Positions 26,055 through 36,296 of a stretch of DNA of 64,000 nucleotides are shown piece by piece. The stretch is from Rhodoferax sp. (GTDB taxonomy: Bacteria > Pseudomonadota > Gammaproteobacteria > Burkholderiales > Burkholderiaceae_C), in contig JACKLK010000001.1 in the NCBI GenBank assembly GCA_024236015.1, positions 124,001-188,000 of the forward strand, in the 5' to 3' direction. The position numbers were made by a program, and so were the translations under genes. The notes below the pieces were generated by a model that ran no database searches, was not told where the DNA came from, and was given only the letters and a program-made list of their open reading frames with translations. How positions within the stretch are numbered: position 1 is the first letter of the stretch; each line of letters opens with the position of its first letter.

Positions 26055-27125
26055 TCACAGCCGCGTCCCCGGCGCATAACTGCGCCCCGGCGAATTGCGC
26101 CAGCGGCCGACGGTCTCGCGCCGCGCCGGCTGCAGCCGCTGCGGCGGCAGGTCGGCCAGAATCAGGCCCAGGTCATCGACGACCATCTCGCCGATGGCCG
26201 CCAGCGCACTGGCCAGCCCGCCGGCGCGGTGGGACGACAGCAGCAGGCCGTCGACCTGGCGCGCGCGCAGGTCCGCCGGTGCGGGTTCGACCGGGAACAC
26301 GTCGGTGGCCGCGCGGAATCGGCCTTGCGCCACCAGGTCGACCAGCGCGTCGAAATCGACGATGCCGGCGCGCGACATCAGCAGGAAGATCGCGTCGCCG
26401 CGGATGGTCGCCAGTCGGTCCCGGTCCAGCCAGCCCTGGTTCTGTTCGGTCACGCCGGCCAGCGCGAAGATGATCCTGGGCTGGCCCAGCACCTGCTCCA
26501 GGCTGGCGGGTTCGCCACCGAGTTCGCGCACCAGGCTGTCGGGCAGCCAGGGGTCGTGGATCAGCAGGCGCGGGCGAAACGGTGCCAGCAGCGGAATCAG
26601 CGCCCGTCCCAGGTTGCCGCAGCCGATCAGGCCCATGGTCTGGCCGTGCAGCGTGAAGGCGCTGCGGTTGCCGGCCAGGCCGTATTGCTCCTGGCCGGCG
26701 CGCATCAGCTGGTCGCCGCGCGTGATGCCGCGCGCCAGGTCGATGGCCATGCCCAGCGCCATCTCGGCCACCGGCTGCGCGAACACCGGCGCGATGCCGA
26801 GCACCTGGATGCCCCGCGCGAAGCAGGCCGCATAGTCGATGTTCTGTGTGAAGTTGCCTTCGACATTGATGATGGCGCGCAGGTGCGGCGCCCGCGCGAT
26901 GCGCTGCGCGTCCATGTCGGTCTGGCCGACGATGGCCACGGCCCGCGCCAGGTGCGCGTCGACGAACTCCGCGGGCAGCTTGCCGCCGGCGCTCTCGGCC
27001 AGGCCGACAACCGTGCCCAGGGCCTCGAAACGCGTGCGCATGGCGGGGCTGAAGATCAGATCGGCGCTGCGCGGCCAGGGATCGAACAGGATCACCGGCG
27101 GCTCGGACGTTGCGGTGCCGGTCAT
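26055..27125 (-). CDS. D-isomer specific 2-hydroxyacid dehydrogenase
   Basis: 356 aa. NAD-binding loop GLIGCGNLGRALI near residue 162. The catalytic Arg is in LMSRAGIVDFDAL, Glu in ATDVFPVEPAP and His in LLSSHRAGGL. The insert and the SSHRAGG form are like the phosphoglycerate-dehydrogenase-type sugar-acid enzymes rather than SerA. It lies between the lactonase and the small anchored protein in the transporter operon. Confidence 0.88.
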   Translation of the reverse strand: MTGTATSEPPVILFDPWPRSADLIFSPAMRTRFEALGTVVGLAESAGGKLPAEFVDAHLARAVAIVGQTDMDAQRIARAPHLRAIINVEGNFTQNIDYAACFARGIQVLGIAPVFAQPVAEMALGMAIDLARGITRGDQLMRAGQEQYGLAGNRSAFTLHGQTMGLIGCGNLGRALIPLLAPFRPRLLIHDPWLPDSLVRELGGEPASLEQVLGQPRIIFALAGVTEQNQGWLDRDRLATIRGDAIFLLMSRAGIVDFDALVDLVAQGRFRAATDVFPVEPAPADLRARQVDGLLLSSHRAGGLASALAAIGEMVVDDLGLILADLPPQRLQPARRETVGRWRNSPGRSYAPGTRL

Positions 27126-27165
27126 CGGCGCTCGACCTGGCGGGAGGGGGTGGGCAGCAGGGGTT

Positions 27166-27543
27166 TCATGGAGTGGTCTTGAAGCGCAAGGGTTCGGGCA
27201 GCCGCGCGTCCTGGGCGGCGAACCACAGGCGCAACTCGTAACGCTCCGAGCGGCCCAGGGCCTCGGTCTCGGCTTCGAGCTGCACCGAGTGGCTGGTGTT
27301 GTCGGTGATGCGAAAGCGGCCTTGCGCATCGGTCCGGGTCCGGCCGCGTTCCTGGTGGGTCACGAAACCGCGGTCGAAGATGCGTATCGTCGCGTCCGCC
27401 ACGGGCTGGCCGGCGGCGTCGACGACCCGGCCTTCGATCAGCCCGTTGGCGTGCCGGCCGACGTAGAGTATCCAGCCCAGCCACACGACCAGCATCAGCG
27501 TGGGCACGATGCACCAGCGCGACATCCACCAGCGGCTCGTCAT
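27166..27543 (-). CDS. Membrane-anchored protein with carboxypeptidase regulatory-like domain
   Basis: 125 aa. One N-terminal helix (about residues 10-28, CIVPTLMLVVWLGWILYVG) is followed by a single beta-sandwich domain starting IEGRVVDAAGQPVADATIRI, the CarboxypepD_reg / Ig-like pattern, with the usual TDAQGRFRI strand. The start ATG overlaps the permease stop (ATGA), so it is translationally coupled to the transporter. No role is known; it would face the periplasm. Confidence 0.8.
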   Translation of the reverse strand: MTSRWWMSRWCIVPTLMLVVWLGWILYVGRHANGLIEGRVVDAAGQPVADATIRIFDRGFVTHQERGRTRTDAQGRFRITDNTSHSVQLEAETEALGRSERYELRLWFAAQDARLPEPLRFKTTP

Positions 27544-28367
27544 CCCTTGGTCGCTCCCGAGGTCAGGCCGCGGATGAATTCCTTCTGCGCCATCAGGAAT
27601 ACCAGGATGGACGGCGCCAGCACCATGACGGCGAACGCATACAAGGCCCCGGTGGTGTCCTCCAGGTAGGACAGGAAACGCGCCAGTCCGAGCGGCAGTG
27701 TCTGCATCAGCGGGTCGCGCGTGATCAGCAGCGGCCACAGGAAGTTGTTCCACGACCAGATGAAGGTCAGGATCACGTTGGTCGCGATCGCAGGCTTGGA
27801 CAGCGGCATCAGCACGCGCAGGATGATGCGCCATTCGGACAGGCCGTCGAGCCGCGCCGCGTCGATCAGCGAACGCGGCACGGCCTCGAACGCGGCCTTG
27901 AACACGAAGATGCAGACGATGGTCGAGAGCATCGGCAGCGCCAGCCCGAAGTAGGTGTTGAGCAGGTTGAGCTTGGCGGTGATCAGGTAGGCCGGGATGA
28001 TGGTGGCCTGGAACGGGATCAGCATGCACGACAGGAACAGCGCCAGCACCGCGTTGCGGCCGGCGAATTGGCGCGTCAGCGCGTAGCCGGCCATCGCGTT
28101 GAACACCACGTTGCCGACCACGGCGATGGTCGAGACAACGATGCTGTTGAGCAGGTAGCGCGGGAACGGGATCAGGTACCAGACGTCGACGAAATTGAAA
28201 AGGTGCGGGCTTTGCGGCAGCAGGTTGGGCGGGTAGGCGTAGATGTTTTCGTTCGTGATCGCGGTCTTGATGACCCAGTAGAACGGCACCAGCATCAGGA
28301 AGGCGATCACCATCAGCGTCAGGTGGCGCAGCCCCAGCCAGGTCGCCTGCTTGCGTGCGCTGGCCAT
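27540..28367 (-). CDS. ABC sugar transporter permease (MalG/UgpE type)
   Basis: 275 aa, six predicted helices. The EAA loop that contacts the ATPase is AARLDGLSEWRIILRVLMPLSKP near residue 190. The N-terminus MASARKQATWLGLRHLTL is short, typical of the second permease. It works with the permease 3 bases upstream, the binding protein and the ATPase. CUT1-type importer. Confidence 0.93.
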   Translation of the reverse strand: MASARKQATWLGLRHLTLMVIAFLMLVPFYWVIKTAITNENIYAYPPNLLPQSPHLFNFVDVWYLIPFPRYLLNSIVVSTIAVVGNVVFNAMAGYALTRQFAGRNAVLALFLSCMLIPFQATIIPAYLITAKLNLLNTYFGLALPMLSTIVCIFVFKAAFEAVPRSLIDAARLDGLSEWRIILRVLMPLSKPAIATNVILTFIWSWNNFLWPLLITRDPLMQTLPLGLARFLSYLEDTTGALYAFAVMVLAPSILVFLMAQKEFIRGLTSGATKG

Positions 28368-28370
28368 GGT

Positions 28371-29291
28371 TCAGTCCTGCTCCACGGCGCCGGCGTTGCC
28401 ACCGGCGGCCTTGTTGGCGACGAAGGTCAGCCCGACCAGCAGCGCGAACTGCACCACGGTCAGCGCCGCGGCATAGTCGAACTTCGTCTGCACGAAGCCG
28501 GACTTGTAGATGTGCGTGATCAGCAGTTCGGTCGCATGGCCCGGCCCCCCGTTGGTCATGATGTAGACCAGGTCGAAGCTGGAGAACGAGTTCAGGATGC
28601 CGACCACCACGCACAGGAACAACGACGGCCGCAACATCGGCAAGGTGATGCGGAAGAACCGTGCCCAGGCCGGAGCCCCGTCGATGCGCGCGGCCTCGTA
28701 CAGGTTCTGCGGAATGCTCTGCAGCCCGGTCAGCAGGATGATCATGTAGAAACCCAGGATCTGCCAGATCTCGGCGAAGATCACCGAGGGCAGGGCCCAG
28801 TCGAAGTCCTGCAGGAATCCGATCGGCTGGTCGATCAGGCCGCTCGAACGCAGTGCGTAGTTGATGATGCCGCCGCGTTCGTCGTACATCCAGCGCCAGA
28901 TGATGCCCACCGCGATCGCCATCAGCGGATACGACAGGAACACGATGGTGCGGTAGACCGAAGCTCCCTTGAGGTCGGAGTTCACCAGCAGCGCAATGCC
29001 CAGCGCCGCCGCAATGGCCAGCGGCGATGCGGCGATGAAGATCAGCGTGTTCTTGAGCGCGATCCAGAACACGTCGTCGTATTCCCACATCTCGACATAG
29101 TGTTCGAACCCGATCCATTCGGCCGGGCGCAGCGGCGACCAGGACTGGAACGACAACACGACGTTCCAGCCCAGCGGCAGCACCCGGTACAGGAAGAAGA
29201 TGATCAGCGACGGCAGCAGGAAACACACGATCAGCGCAAGCTGACGGTTGCGCTGCTGCCCCCACCAGGATGTTGCCCCCACGCTCGTCAC
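28371..29291 (-). CDS. ABC sugar transporter permease (MalF/UgpA type)
   Basis: 306 aa from the GTG at 29291 (VTSVGATSWWGQQRNRQL). An in-frame GTG 25 codons upstream (29366) would overlap the hairpin region after the binding-protein gene and is less likely. Six helices, EAA loop EAARIDGAPAWARFFRITLPML near residue 205. First permease of a CUT1-type importer. Start uncertain. Confidence 0.9.
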   Translation of the reverse strand: MTSVGATSWWGQQRNRQLALIVCFLLPSLIIFFLYRVLPLGWNVVLSFQSWSPLRPAEWIGFEHYVEMWEYDDVFWIALKNTLIFIAASPLAIAAALGIALLVNSDLKGASVYRTIVFLSYPLMAIAVGIIWRWMYDERGGIINYALRSSGLIDQPIGFLQDFDWALPSVIFAEIWQILGFYMIILLTGLQSIPQNLYEAARIDGAPAWARFFRITLPMLRPSLFLCVVVGILNSFSSFDLVYIMTNGGPGHATELLITHIYKSGFVQTKFDYAAALTVVQFALLVGLTFVANKAAGGNAGAVEQD

Positions 29292-29379
29292 TTCGTGTAT
29301 TTCGCGGCCCCCCGAGGGGGCCGGTGTTTGCCAGGGAGCGGCCCGGCGGGAAAATCCCGCCTGCACGCCGTTGCTCGCA

Positions 29380-30636
29380 TCAGGAGCGTCCGAGCTCGCG
29401 GGTCACGCGCCGGTCGGCATCGGCCAGCGCACTCTTGGCGTCCTTGCGGCCGAGCAGCACGCTTTGCACCTCGGGCCAGAACGCCTCCTTGACGCGGCTG
29501 TCGTTGCCCAGGCGCCAGTTGCCGGTCATCCTGTCGGTATGTTCGAGCTGGGTCGTCAGGATCGTGTGGACCACCGGGTCGTCCTTCTGCAGCATGGCCA
29601 GCGTGGCCTTGTCGACCGCCACATTGCCGGTGAGCAGCTTGCGCCGCGTGCCCAGTTCGCTGGCCTGGCCCTGGTCGGTGATGAACTTCAGGAAATCCCA
29701 GGCCAGTTCGGGTTGCTTGCTGCTCTTGGAGATGCCCAGTCCGTGCGAGTTGGGCGTGGCCCAGTTGCCGGGCATGTGCGCCACGCCCAGCGACTCCGGC
29801 GTGACCCAGCTGCCCTGGCCCTTGAAGAAGAAGTAGGCCGGAGAGTGCGCATGCAGCATGCCGATGTTGCCGGCGCCGAAGGCGCCATTGGGCTCTACCC
29901 AGCGTCCGGTCCAGGCGATCTTGTTGATGGAGCCGTTGGCCGTGGCCTTGGCCAGCCGGTCGAACACCTCGATCGCCTTGGGCGTGTTGAAGGCGGTCTT
30001 CTTCAGGTCGGGCGTGAGCAGTTCCACGCCGTTCATCTTCAGCAAGGGCCAGTACAACCAGTCGAAGTTCAGCGTCATGAAACCGGATGACGCGTCGCCG
30101 CTGGTCATCTTCTCGGCAAAGGACAGGATCTCGTCGAAACTCTTCGGCGGCCCGGACAGGCCGGCCTTGGCGAACATCGGCTTGTTGTAGAACAGCAGCG
30201 TCTTGGTGATGTAGAACGGCACCATGTAGTTCTTGCCCTCGTACATCCAGTTGCCCAGGTAGTTCGGGTCATAACGGCCCTTGACGGCGGCCTCCTTGGC
30301 GAACAGCGGGGTCAGGTCCATCAGCGCGCCCTGGGCCGCGTATTCGAGGCCGAGCGCGCCCTGCGTGTTGATCACGTCGGGCGCGGTGCCTGCGGCCAGC
30401 TGGGTCTGGTAGAACGGGCTGAACTCCGGACCTTTCTTGTCCAGCCATTCGACCTCGACGCCGGGGCGGGTCGACTTGAAGCGGTTGATCCAGCCCTCGA
30501 TCAGCTCCTTCTGGTCGATGATGTTCCAGGTCAGGAAGCTGATCTTCTTCGTGCCCTGGGCGATGGCGGGCGCGCCGATGATGGAGGTGGCGGTCGCGGC
30601 TGCGGCGGTCTTGAGCAAGGTGCGGCGAATGATCAC
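29380..30636 (-). CDS. ABC transporter extracellular sugar-binding protein
   Basis: 418 aa. The GTG start at 30636 has AGGAGA 9 bases upstream. The N-terminus IIRRTLLKTAAAATATS carries a twin-arginine-like motif, so export may be by Tat; cleavage near GAPAIAQ. The mature protein has the family-1 solute-binding fold, e.g. KKISFLTWNIIDQKELIEGW and VEVEWLDKKGPEFSPFYQTQ. It supplies substrate to the two permeases. The ligand is unknown; context suggests a sugar, polyol or sugar acid. Confidence 0.92.
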   Translation of the reverse strand: MIIRRTLLKTAAAATATSIIGAPAIAQGTKKISFLTWNIIDQKELIEGWINRFKSTRPGVEVEWLDKKGPEFSPFYQTQLAAGTAPDVINTQGALGLEYAAQGALMDLTPLFAKEAAVKGRYDPNYLGNWMYEGKNYMVPFYITKTLLFYNKPMFAKAGLSGPPKSFDEILSFAEKMTSGDASSGFMTLNFDWLYWPLLKMNGVELLTPDLKKTAFNTPKAIEVFDRLAKATANGSINKIAWTGRWVEPNGAFGAGNIGMLHAHSPAYFFFKGQGSWVTPESLGVAHMPGNWATPNSHGLGISKSSKQPELAWDFLKFITDQGQASELGTRRKLLTGNVAVDKATLAMLQKDDPVVHTILTTQLEHTDRMTGNWRLGNDSRVKEAFWPEVQSVLLGRKDAKSALADADRRVTRELGRS

Positions 30637-30814
30637 GGTGTTGTCTCCTGGTTGTTGATGAACGAAACCGATGGTGGGGTGATCGCATGCGGGCCGTGGT
30701 GCCGGCGACGGCGGCATCGACGGGCCGGATGTGCGCTGGAATCTTCCGCCCCGCGTGGGCGCGCGTCAAGTCGGCGCCCGGGTGGTGCGACAGAGAGTCC
30801 GGGCGGCAGCGGTG

Positions 30815-31894
<1,080 letters not shown>

Positions 31895-32113
31895 GGTGTG
31901 CGGACCGGCATCGGTTGCGCCGGCGTTGGTTAATCGAATACCGTTCCACTATCGTAGCACCGGCACGCCATGCGGCACGCGCCAATGGCCGCCAGCGCGG
32001 CCCGCCGAAGCCATGCCGGTGTTTCGGCACAAGAAACGCATGCATGCCGGAGCGCGCGCGCGGTGTCGATAATCCGCTGTCCGTCCCGTCACAACACCGA
32101 AAGGAAAAGCCGC

Positions 32114-33298
32114 ATGTCCACCATCCGATCCCGATTCCAGCGTCCGTTGCGACTGGCCGTCGTCGGCGGCGGGCCCGGCAGCTGGATCGGCGAGATGCAC
32201 CGCGGCGCGGCCCGGCTCGACGGCAACTGGGTCATCGTGGCAGGGGTGTTCTCCAGCGACCCGCAACGCTCGCGCGACGCCGGCGCGGCCCTCGGTCTCG
32301 ACGCCGCGCGCAGCTACGGCGACGTGGCCGAGTTGCTGGCACGCGAGCGCGAGCGCGACGACGGCGCCGATGCACTGGCCATCATGACACCCAACGACAC
32401 CCACTACCCGTATGCCGCGGCCGCCCTCGACGCAGGCTTCGACGTCATCGGCGACAAGCCGGTGACGCACAACTTCGCCCAGGCCTGCGACCTGCTGGAC
32501 AAGGCGACGCGGGGTGGGCGGCTGTTCGCCATCACCCACGGTTATTCGGCGTATCCGATGATCCGCCATGCACGCCATCTGGTGCGCGAAGGCGTGCTCG
32601 GCGAGATCCGGCTGGTGCAGGTCGAATACCTGCAAGGCGGCATGGCGACCCGGGTCGAGGACGGCCCGCGTGCGCCGCGGTACGACTGGTTGCTGGACCC
32701 GCAGCGCAGCGGGCTGGCCCTGGTCATGGGCGCCATCGGATGCCACGCGCAGCACCTGGCCTGTTTCACGGCCGACCGGCCTATCCGTCGCGTCAGCGCC
32801 GACGTCGGCGCGCTGGTGCCCGGGCGCACCGTCACCGACCATGTGTCGGCGCTGCTGGAGTTCGACGGCGGCGCGCGCGGCACCTTCACGGCCACGCAGG
32901 CGGCCGCCGGCGCCGAGAACGACATCCGGCTGCGCCTGTTCGGCGCCAAGGGTTCACTGGAGTGGTCGCACCGCCAGGCCAGTTACCTGCAGTTGTCGAT
33001 CCAGGGCGAGGCAACCCGGCTGATCGGCCGCGGTGACACCTTCCTGCCGCCCGAGGTGCTGGCCGCCGGCCGCACGCCACGGGGCCATCCGGAAGGGCTG
33101 CGCGAGGCCTTCGCCAACATCTACAGCGAACTGGCGTACGAGCGCATGGCGCTCACGCTGGGCGAGCCGTTCACGCCGGCGCCGTACCCGCGGATCGCGG
33201 ACGGGGCCCACACCATGGCGGTCATCGAGGCCTGCATCGCGTCGCACGCCAGCGGTCGCTGGGCCGACGTGGCGCCGTTGCCGGTTATTGCGGGTTGA
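32114..33298 (+). CDS. Gfo/Idh/MocA family oxidoreductase
   Basis: 394 aa. NAD(P)-dependent sugar or inositol dehydrogenase. Rossmann start LRLAVVGGGPGSWIGEMH near residue 13, TPNDTHYPYAAAALDAG near 96, catalytic lysine in VIGDKPVTHN near 116 (DKP instead of the common EKP). The C-terminal alpha/beta domain follows. It is divergent from the transporter operon and presumably acts on its substrate. The last 14 bases overlap the 3' end of folA on the other strand. Confidence 0.9.
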   Translation: MSTIRSRFQRPLRLAVVGGGPGSWIGEMHRGAARLDGNWVIVAGVFSSDPQRSRDAGAALGLDAARSYGDVAELLARERERDDGADALAIMTPNDTHYPYAAAALDAGFDVIGDKPVTHNFAQACDLLDKATRGGRLFAITHGYSAYPMIRHARHLVREGVLGEIRLVQVEYLQGGMATRVEDGPRAPRYDWLLDPQRSGLALVMGAIGCHAQHLACFTADRPIRRVSADVGALVPGRTVTDHVSALLEFDGGARGTFTATQAAAGAENDIRLRLFGAKGSLEWSHRQASYLQLSIQGEATRLIGRGDTFLPPEVLAAGRTPRGHPEGLREAFANIYSELAYERMALTLGEPFTPAPYPRIADGAHTMAVIEACIASHASGRWADVAPLPVIAG

Positions 33299-33815
33299 AC
33301 TCTTGCGTGGGCGCCTGCGGTTCGCGCACATAGGTCACGAACGCGAAATGCAGGCCGTCCGGGGCGACCTGTTCCTCGCGCGATGCTTCCGTCCACGGTG
33401 CCTCGAGGGTCGGCGCAAACACGTCGCCATCGAAGTCCCGCGCCAGTTCGGTGACCACGGCGCGCCGGGCCAGCGGCATCGCGGCGGCGAACAACTGCGC
33501 GCCCCCGATGACCCAGACCTCGCTCGGCCGGGGTTGCAGGGACGTGCACAGCGCCAGCGCCCATTCCAGGCTGTCGGCGGCCAGCGCGCCGTCGCTGTTC
33601 CAGTCGCGCTGGCGCGTCACGACGATGTTGGTGCGTCCCGGCAGCGGCTTGAAACGCGGCGGCAGGGAATCCCAGGTCTTGCGCCCCATGATCACCGGCG
33701 CGCCGGCGGTCAGGCGCTTGAAATGCGCCAGGTCCTGCGGCAGGTGCCAGGGCAGGCTGTTGTTGGCGCCGATCACGCCGTTGCGGGCGCGAGCGTAGAT
33801 GAGGTTGATGCGCAT
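33285..33815 (-). CDS. folA: Dihydrofolate reductase
   Basis: 176 aa. NADPH-dependent reduction of dihydrofolate. INLIYARARNGVIGANNSLPWHLPQDL-type opening (NGVIG, LPWHLP, Asp replaced in the usual position by Gln-Asp), IMGRKTWDSLP near residue 42 and WVIGGAQLF near 101. It is just downstream of thyA (17-base gap), the classical thyA-folA pair. The start matches homologues and the longer upstream open frame is thyA shadow. Confidence 0.94.
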   Translation of the reverse strand: MRINLIYARARNGVIGANNSLPWHLPQDLAHFKRLTAGAPVIMGRKTWDSLPPRFKPLPGRTNIVVTRQRDWNSDGALAADSLEWALALCTSLQPRPSEVWVIGGAQLFAAAMPLARRAVVTELARDFDGDVFAPTLEAPWTEASREEQVAPDGLHFAFVTYVREPQAPTQEFNPQ

Positions 33816-33832
33816 CGGTGTGGCGTCCGGGC

Positions 33833-34663
33833 TCAGACCGCCACCGGCGCCGAGATCGCCGGGTGGCACTGGTAGTCCAGCACCTCGAAATCCTCGAACG
33901 CATAGTCGAACAGCGACGGCGGCCTGCGCTTGATGCGCAGCGTCGGATAGGGATACGGCGCGCGGGCCAGCTGCAGCTGCACCTGCTCGTGGTGGTTGCT
34001 GTAGATGTGGCAGTCGCCGCCGGTCCAGATGAAGTCGCCCACCGCCAGGTCGCATTGCTGCGCCACCATGTGGGTGAGCAGGGCATAACTGGCGATGTTG
34101 AACGGCACGCCCAGGAAGATGTCGGCACTGCGCTGGTACAGCTGGCAGCTCAGCCGGCCCGGCTCGCCGGGGCGGGTCGGCGGCGCGACGTAGAACTGGA
34201 AGAACGCGTGGCAGGGCATCAGCGCCATCTTGTCGAGTTCGGCCACGTTCCAGGCGCTGACGATGATGCGGCGCGAGTCCGGGTTGGTCTTGAGCGTCTC
34301 GATCACGTTGGCGATCTGGTCGATGTGACCGCCGTCCGGCGTCGGCCAGCTGCGCCATTGCACGCCGTATACCGGCCCCAGGTCACCGTCGGGTCCGGCC
34401 CATTCGTTCCAGATGCTGACGCCGCGTTCCTTGAGCCAGTTGTTGTTCGACGAACCGGTCAGGAACCACAGCAGTTCCTGGATGATGGAGCGCAGATGCA
34501 CCTTCTTCGTGGTGACCAGCGGAAAGCCCTCGTTCAGGTCGAACCGCATCTGGTGGCCGAACACGCTGCGTGTGCCGGTGCCGGTGCGGTCGCTCTTGTG
34601 CACGCCATGGTCGAACACATGGCGCATGAAGTCTTCGTACTGGGATCGGATCGGCGCGGTCAT
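33833..34663 (-). CDS. thyA: Thymidylate synthase
   Basis: 276 aa. Methylates dUMP to dTMP with methylene-THF. The nucleophile Cys is in MALMPCHAFFQFYV near residue 158. RSADIFLGVPFNIASYALL and DCHIYSNHHEQV are present, with RTGTGTRSVFGHQMRFDL at the start. The C-terminal PAISAPVAV ends in the expected active-site tail. Coupled to folA. Confidence 0.96.
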   Translation of the reverse strand: MTAPIRSQYEDFMRHVFDHGVHKSDRTGTGTRSVFGHQMRFDLNEGFPLVTTKKVHLRSIIQELLWFLTGSSNNNWLKERGVSIWNEWAGPDGDLGPVYGVQWRSWPTPDGGHIDQIANVIETLKTNPDSRRIIVSAWNVAELDKMALMPCHAFFQFYVAPPTRPGEPGRLSCQLYQRSADIFLGVPFNIASYALLTHMVAQQCDLAVGDFIWTGGDCHIYSNHHEQVQLQLARAPYPYPTLRIKRRPPSLFDYAFEDFEVLDYQCHPAISAPVAV

Positions 34664-34677
34664 GGCGGAATTGTGCC

Positions 34678-35325
34678 TCAGCCGGTGATGCCGTCCGCGC
34701 TGAGATGCAATACGCGGTCGGCCTGCTGCGCCGCCGCGGCCGAATGGGTCACCAGCACCAGCGAGGCGCGGTGTTCGCGCGTCTGCGCGACCAGCGCGTC
34801 CATCACCCGGGCCGCCGTCGCCGGGTCCAGGTTGCCGGTCGGCTCGTCGGCCAGCAGCAGCGAGGGCCGGTGCACCAGCGCCCGCGCGATCGCCACCCGC
34901 TGCAGCTGGCCGCCGCTGAGCTGCTGCGGCAGCCGCGCGCCGAGTCCGTCCAGGCCGACCGCATGCAGCATGGCCTGCACCCGCGCGCTGTCGTGGCGGC
35001 CTTGCAGCATCAGCGGCAGCCCCACGTTCTGCGCCACGTCCAGGTGCGGCAGCACATGGAAGGCCTGGAACACGAAGCCGACATGGTCGCGCCGCAGATG
35101 GGCCCGTTGCATGTCGTCCAGCGTCGCCAGGTCGATGCCGTCCAGCGACACGCTGCCCGCATCCCAGTGGTCGAGGCCGGCCATGCAGTTGAGCAGCGTC
35201 GACTTGCCGACACCGGACTCACCGACGATGGCGACGAATTCGCCGTCTGCCACGTCCAGCGACACGTCGCGGAACACGCAGCTGCTGCCGTAATGCTTGC
35301 GCAGTCCGCGCACCTGCAGCGTCAT
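34678..35325 (-). CDS. ABC transporter ATP-binding protein (LolD/MacB type)
   Basis: 215 aa. Walker A GESGVGKST near residue 35, signature LSGGQLQRVAIARAL and Walker B LLLADEPTGNLDP. The LolD/FtsE-like subfamily serves lipoprotein release, macrolide or cell-division transporters. No permease gene is next to it; the start overlaps the miaA stop (ATGA). The partner must lie elsewhere. Confidence 0.88.
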   Translation of the reverse strand: MTLQVRGLRKHYGSSCVFRDVSLDVADGEFVAIVGESGVGKSTLLNCMAGLDHWDAGSVSLDGIDLATLDDMQRAHLRRDHVGFVFQAFHVLPHLDVAQNVGLPLMLQGRHDSARVQAMLHAVGLDGLGARLPQQLSGGQLQRVAIARALVHRPSLLLADEPTGNLDPATAARVMDALVAQTREHRASLVLVTHSAAAAQQADRVLHLSADGITG

Positions 35326-36296
35326 GGGCCCGCCCCCGCCAGTTGCCGGCCGAGGCGCAGCACCTGTTCCAGCGCGTCGTCGTCGTCGCAGGCGACGACG
35401 TGGCGCGCCGGCATGCTGCGCAACCAGGTCAGCTGGCGCTTGGCCAGCTGGCGCGTGGCGGCGATGCCGCGTTCGCGCAGTTGCTCCAGGCTACCGCCGT
35501 GCTCGAGGGTTTCCCAGGCCTGGCGGTAACCGACGCAGCGCATCGCGGGCAGGTCGGCGTGCAGGTCGCCACGGTCGCGCAGCGCGCGCACCTCGTCGAG
35601 CAGGCCGTGCGCGAGCATGGCGTCGAAACGTTGTTCGATGCGCGCGTGCAGCCATGCGCGATGACGCGGCTCCAGCGACACCATGGGCATGCCGGCGAAA
35701 CGCGAGGCCGCCGCCGGCGCGCCGCCATCGCCGTGCAGGCTGCTCAGTGCGCGGCCGGTCAGCCGGTAGACCTCGAGTGCGCGCTGGATGCGTTGGCTGT
35801 CGTTGGGCGCGAGCCGGGCGGCCGTCACCGGGTCGACCCGTGCCAGTTCGGCGTGCAGGGCGGGCCAGCCGCGCGCGCGCGCCGCCTGTTCGAGTTCGGC
35901 GCGCACACCGGCGTCGGCCGGCGGCATGTCGTGCAGCCCGTCGATCAGCGCCTTGAAATACAGCATCGTGCCGCCGGCCAGCAGTGCCATGCGGCCGCGG
36001 CCGTTGATGGCACGCACCAGCGTGTCGGCGTCCTGCGCGAAACGCGCCGCGCTGTAGCTCTGCGCAGGGTCGACGATGTCGATCAGGTGGTGGGGAACCA
36101 GGGCCCGTTCGTGCGCACTGGGCTTGGCCGTGCCGATGTCCATGCCGCGGTAGACCAGCGCCGAGTCGACGCTGACGATCTCCAGCGGCAGGTCGCGGGC
36201 CAGCGCCAGCGCCGCGGCGGTCTTGCCCGCGGCGGTGGGCCCGGCCAGCGCCAGGCACCAGGGCCGATCGTCGTCAGCGCGCGCCGGCGACGGCAT
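35322..36296 (-). CDS. miaA: tRNA dimethylallyltransferase
   Basis: 324 aa. Adds the isopentenyl group at A37 of tRNAs reading UNN codons. P-loop ALAGPTAAGKT near residue 16, EIVSVDSALVYRGMDIGTAKPS near 38 and TVGYRQ-like CVGYRQAWE near 245. It overlaps the LolD-like gene by 4 bases and the MFS gene by 23 bases, suggesting a single transcript. Confidence 0.95.
   Translation of the reverse strand: MPSPARADDDRPWCLALAGPTAAGKTAAALALARDLPLEIVSVDSALVYRGMDIGTAKPSAHERALVPHHLIDIVDPAQSYSAARFAQDADTLVRAINGRGRMALLAGGTMLYFKALIDGLHDMPPADAGVRAELEQAARARGWPALHAELARVDPVTAARLAPNDSQRIQRALEVYRLTGRALSSLHGDGGAPAAASRFAGMPMVSLEPRHRAWLHARIEQRFDAMLAHGLLDEVRALRDRGDLHADLPAMRCVGYRQAWETLEHGGSLEQLRERGIAATRQLAKRQLTWLRSMPARHVVACDDDDALEQVLRLGRQLAGAGP

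Noticed and set aside
31895..32113. A GAA-CGGTA-TTC inverted element in the divergent ABC/oxidoreductase region as an IclR-type operator
   Set aside because: Short and degenerate, with no IclR gene nearby. Not enough to call.
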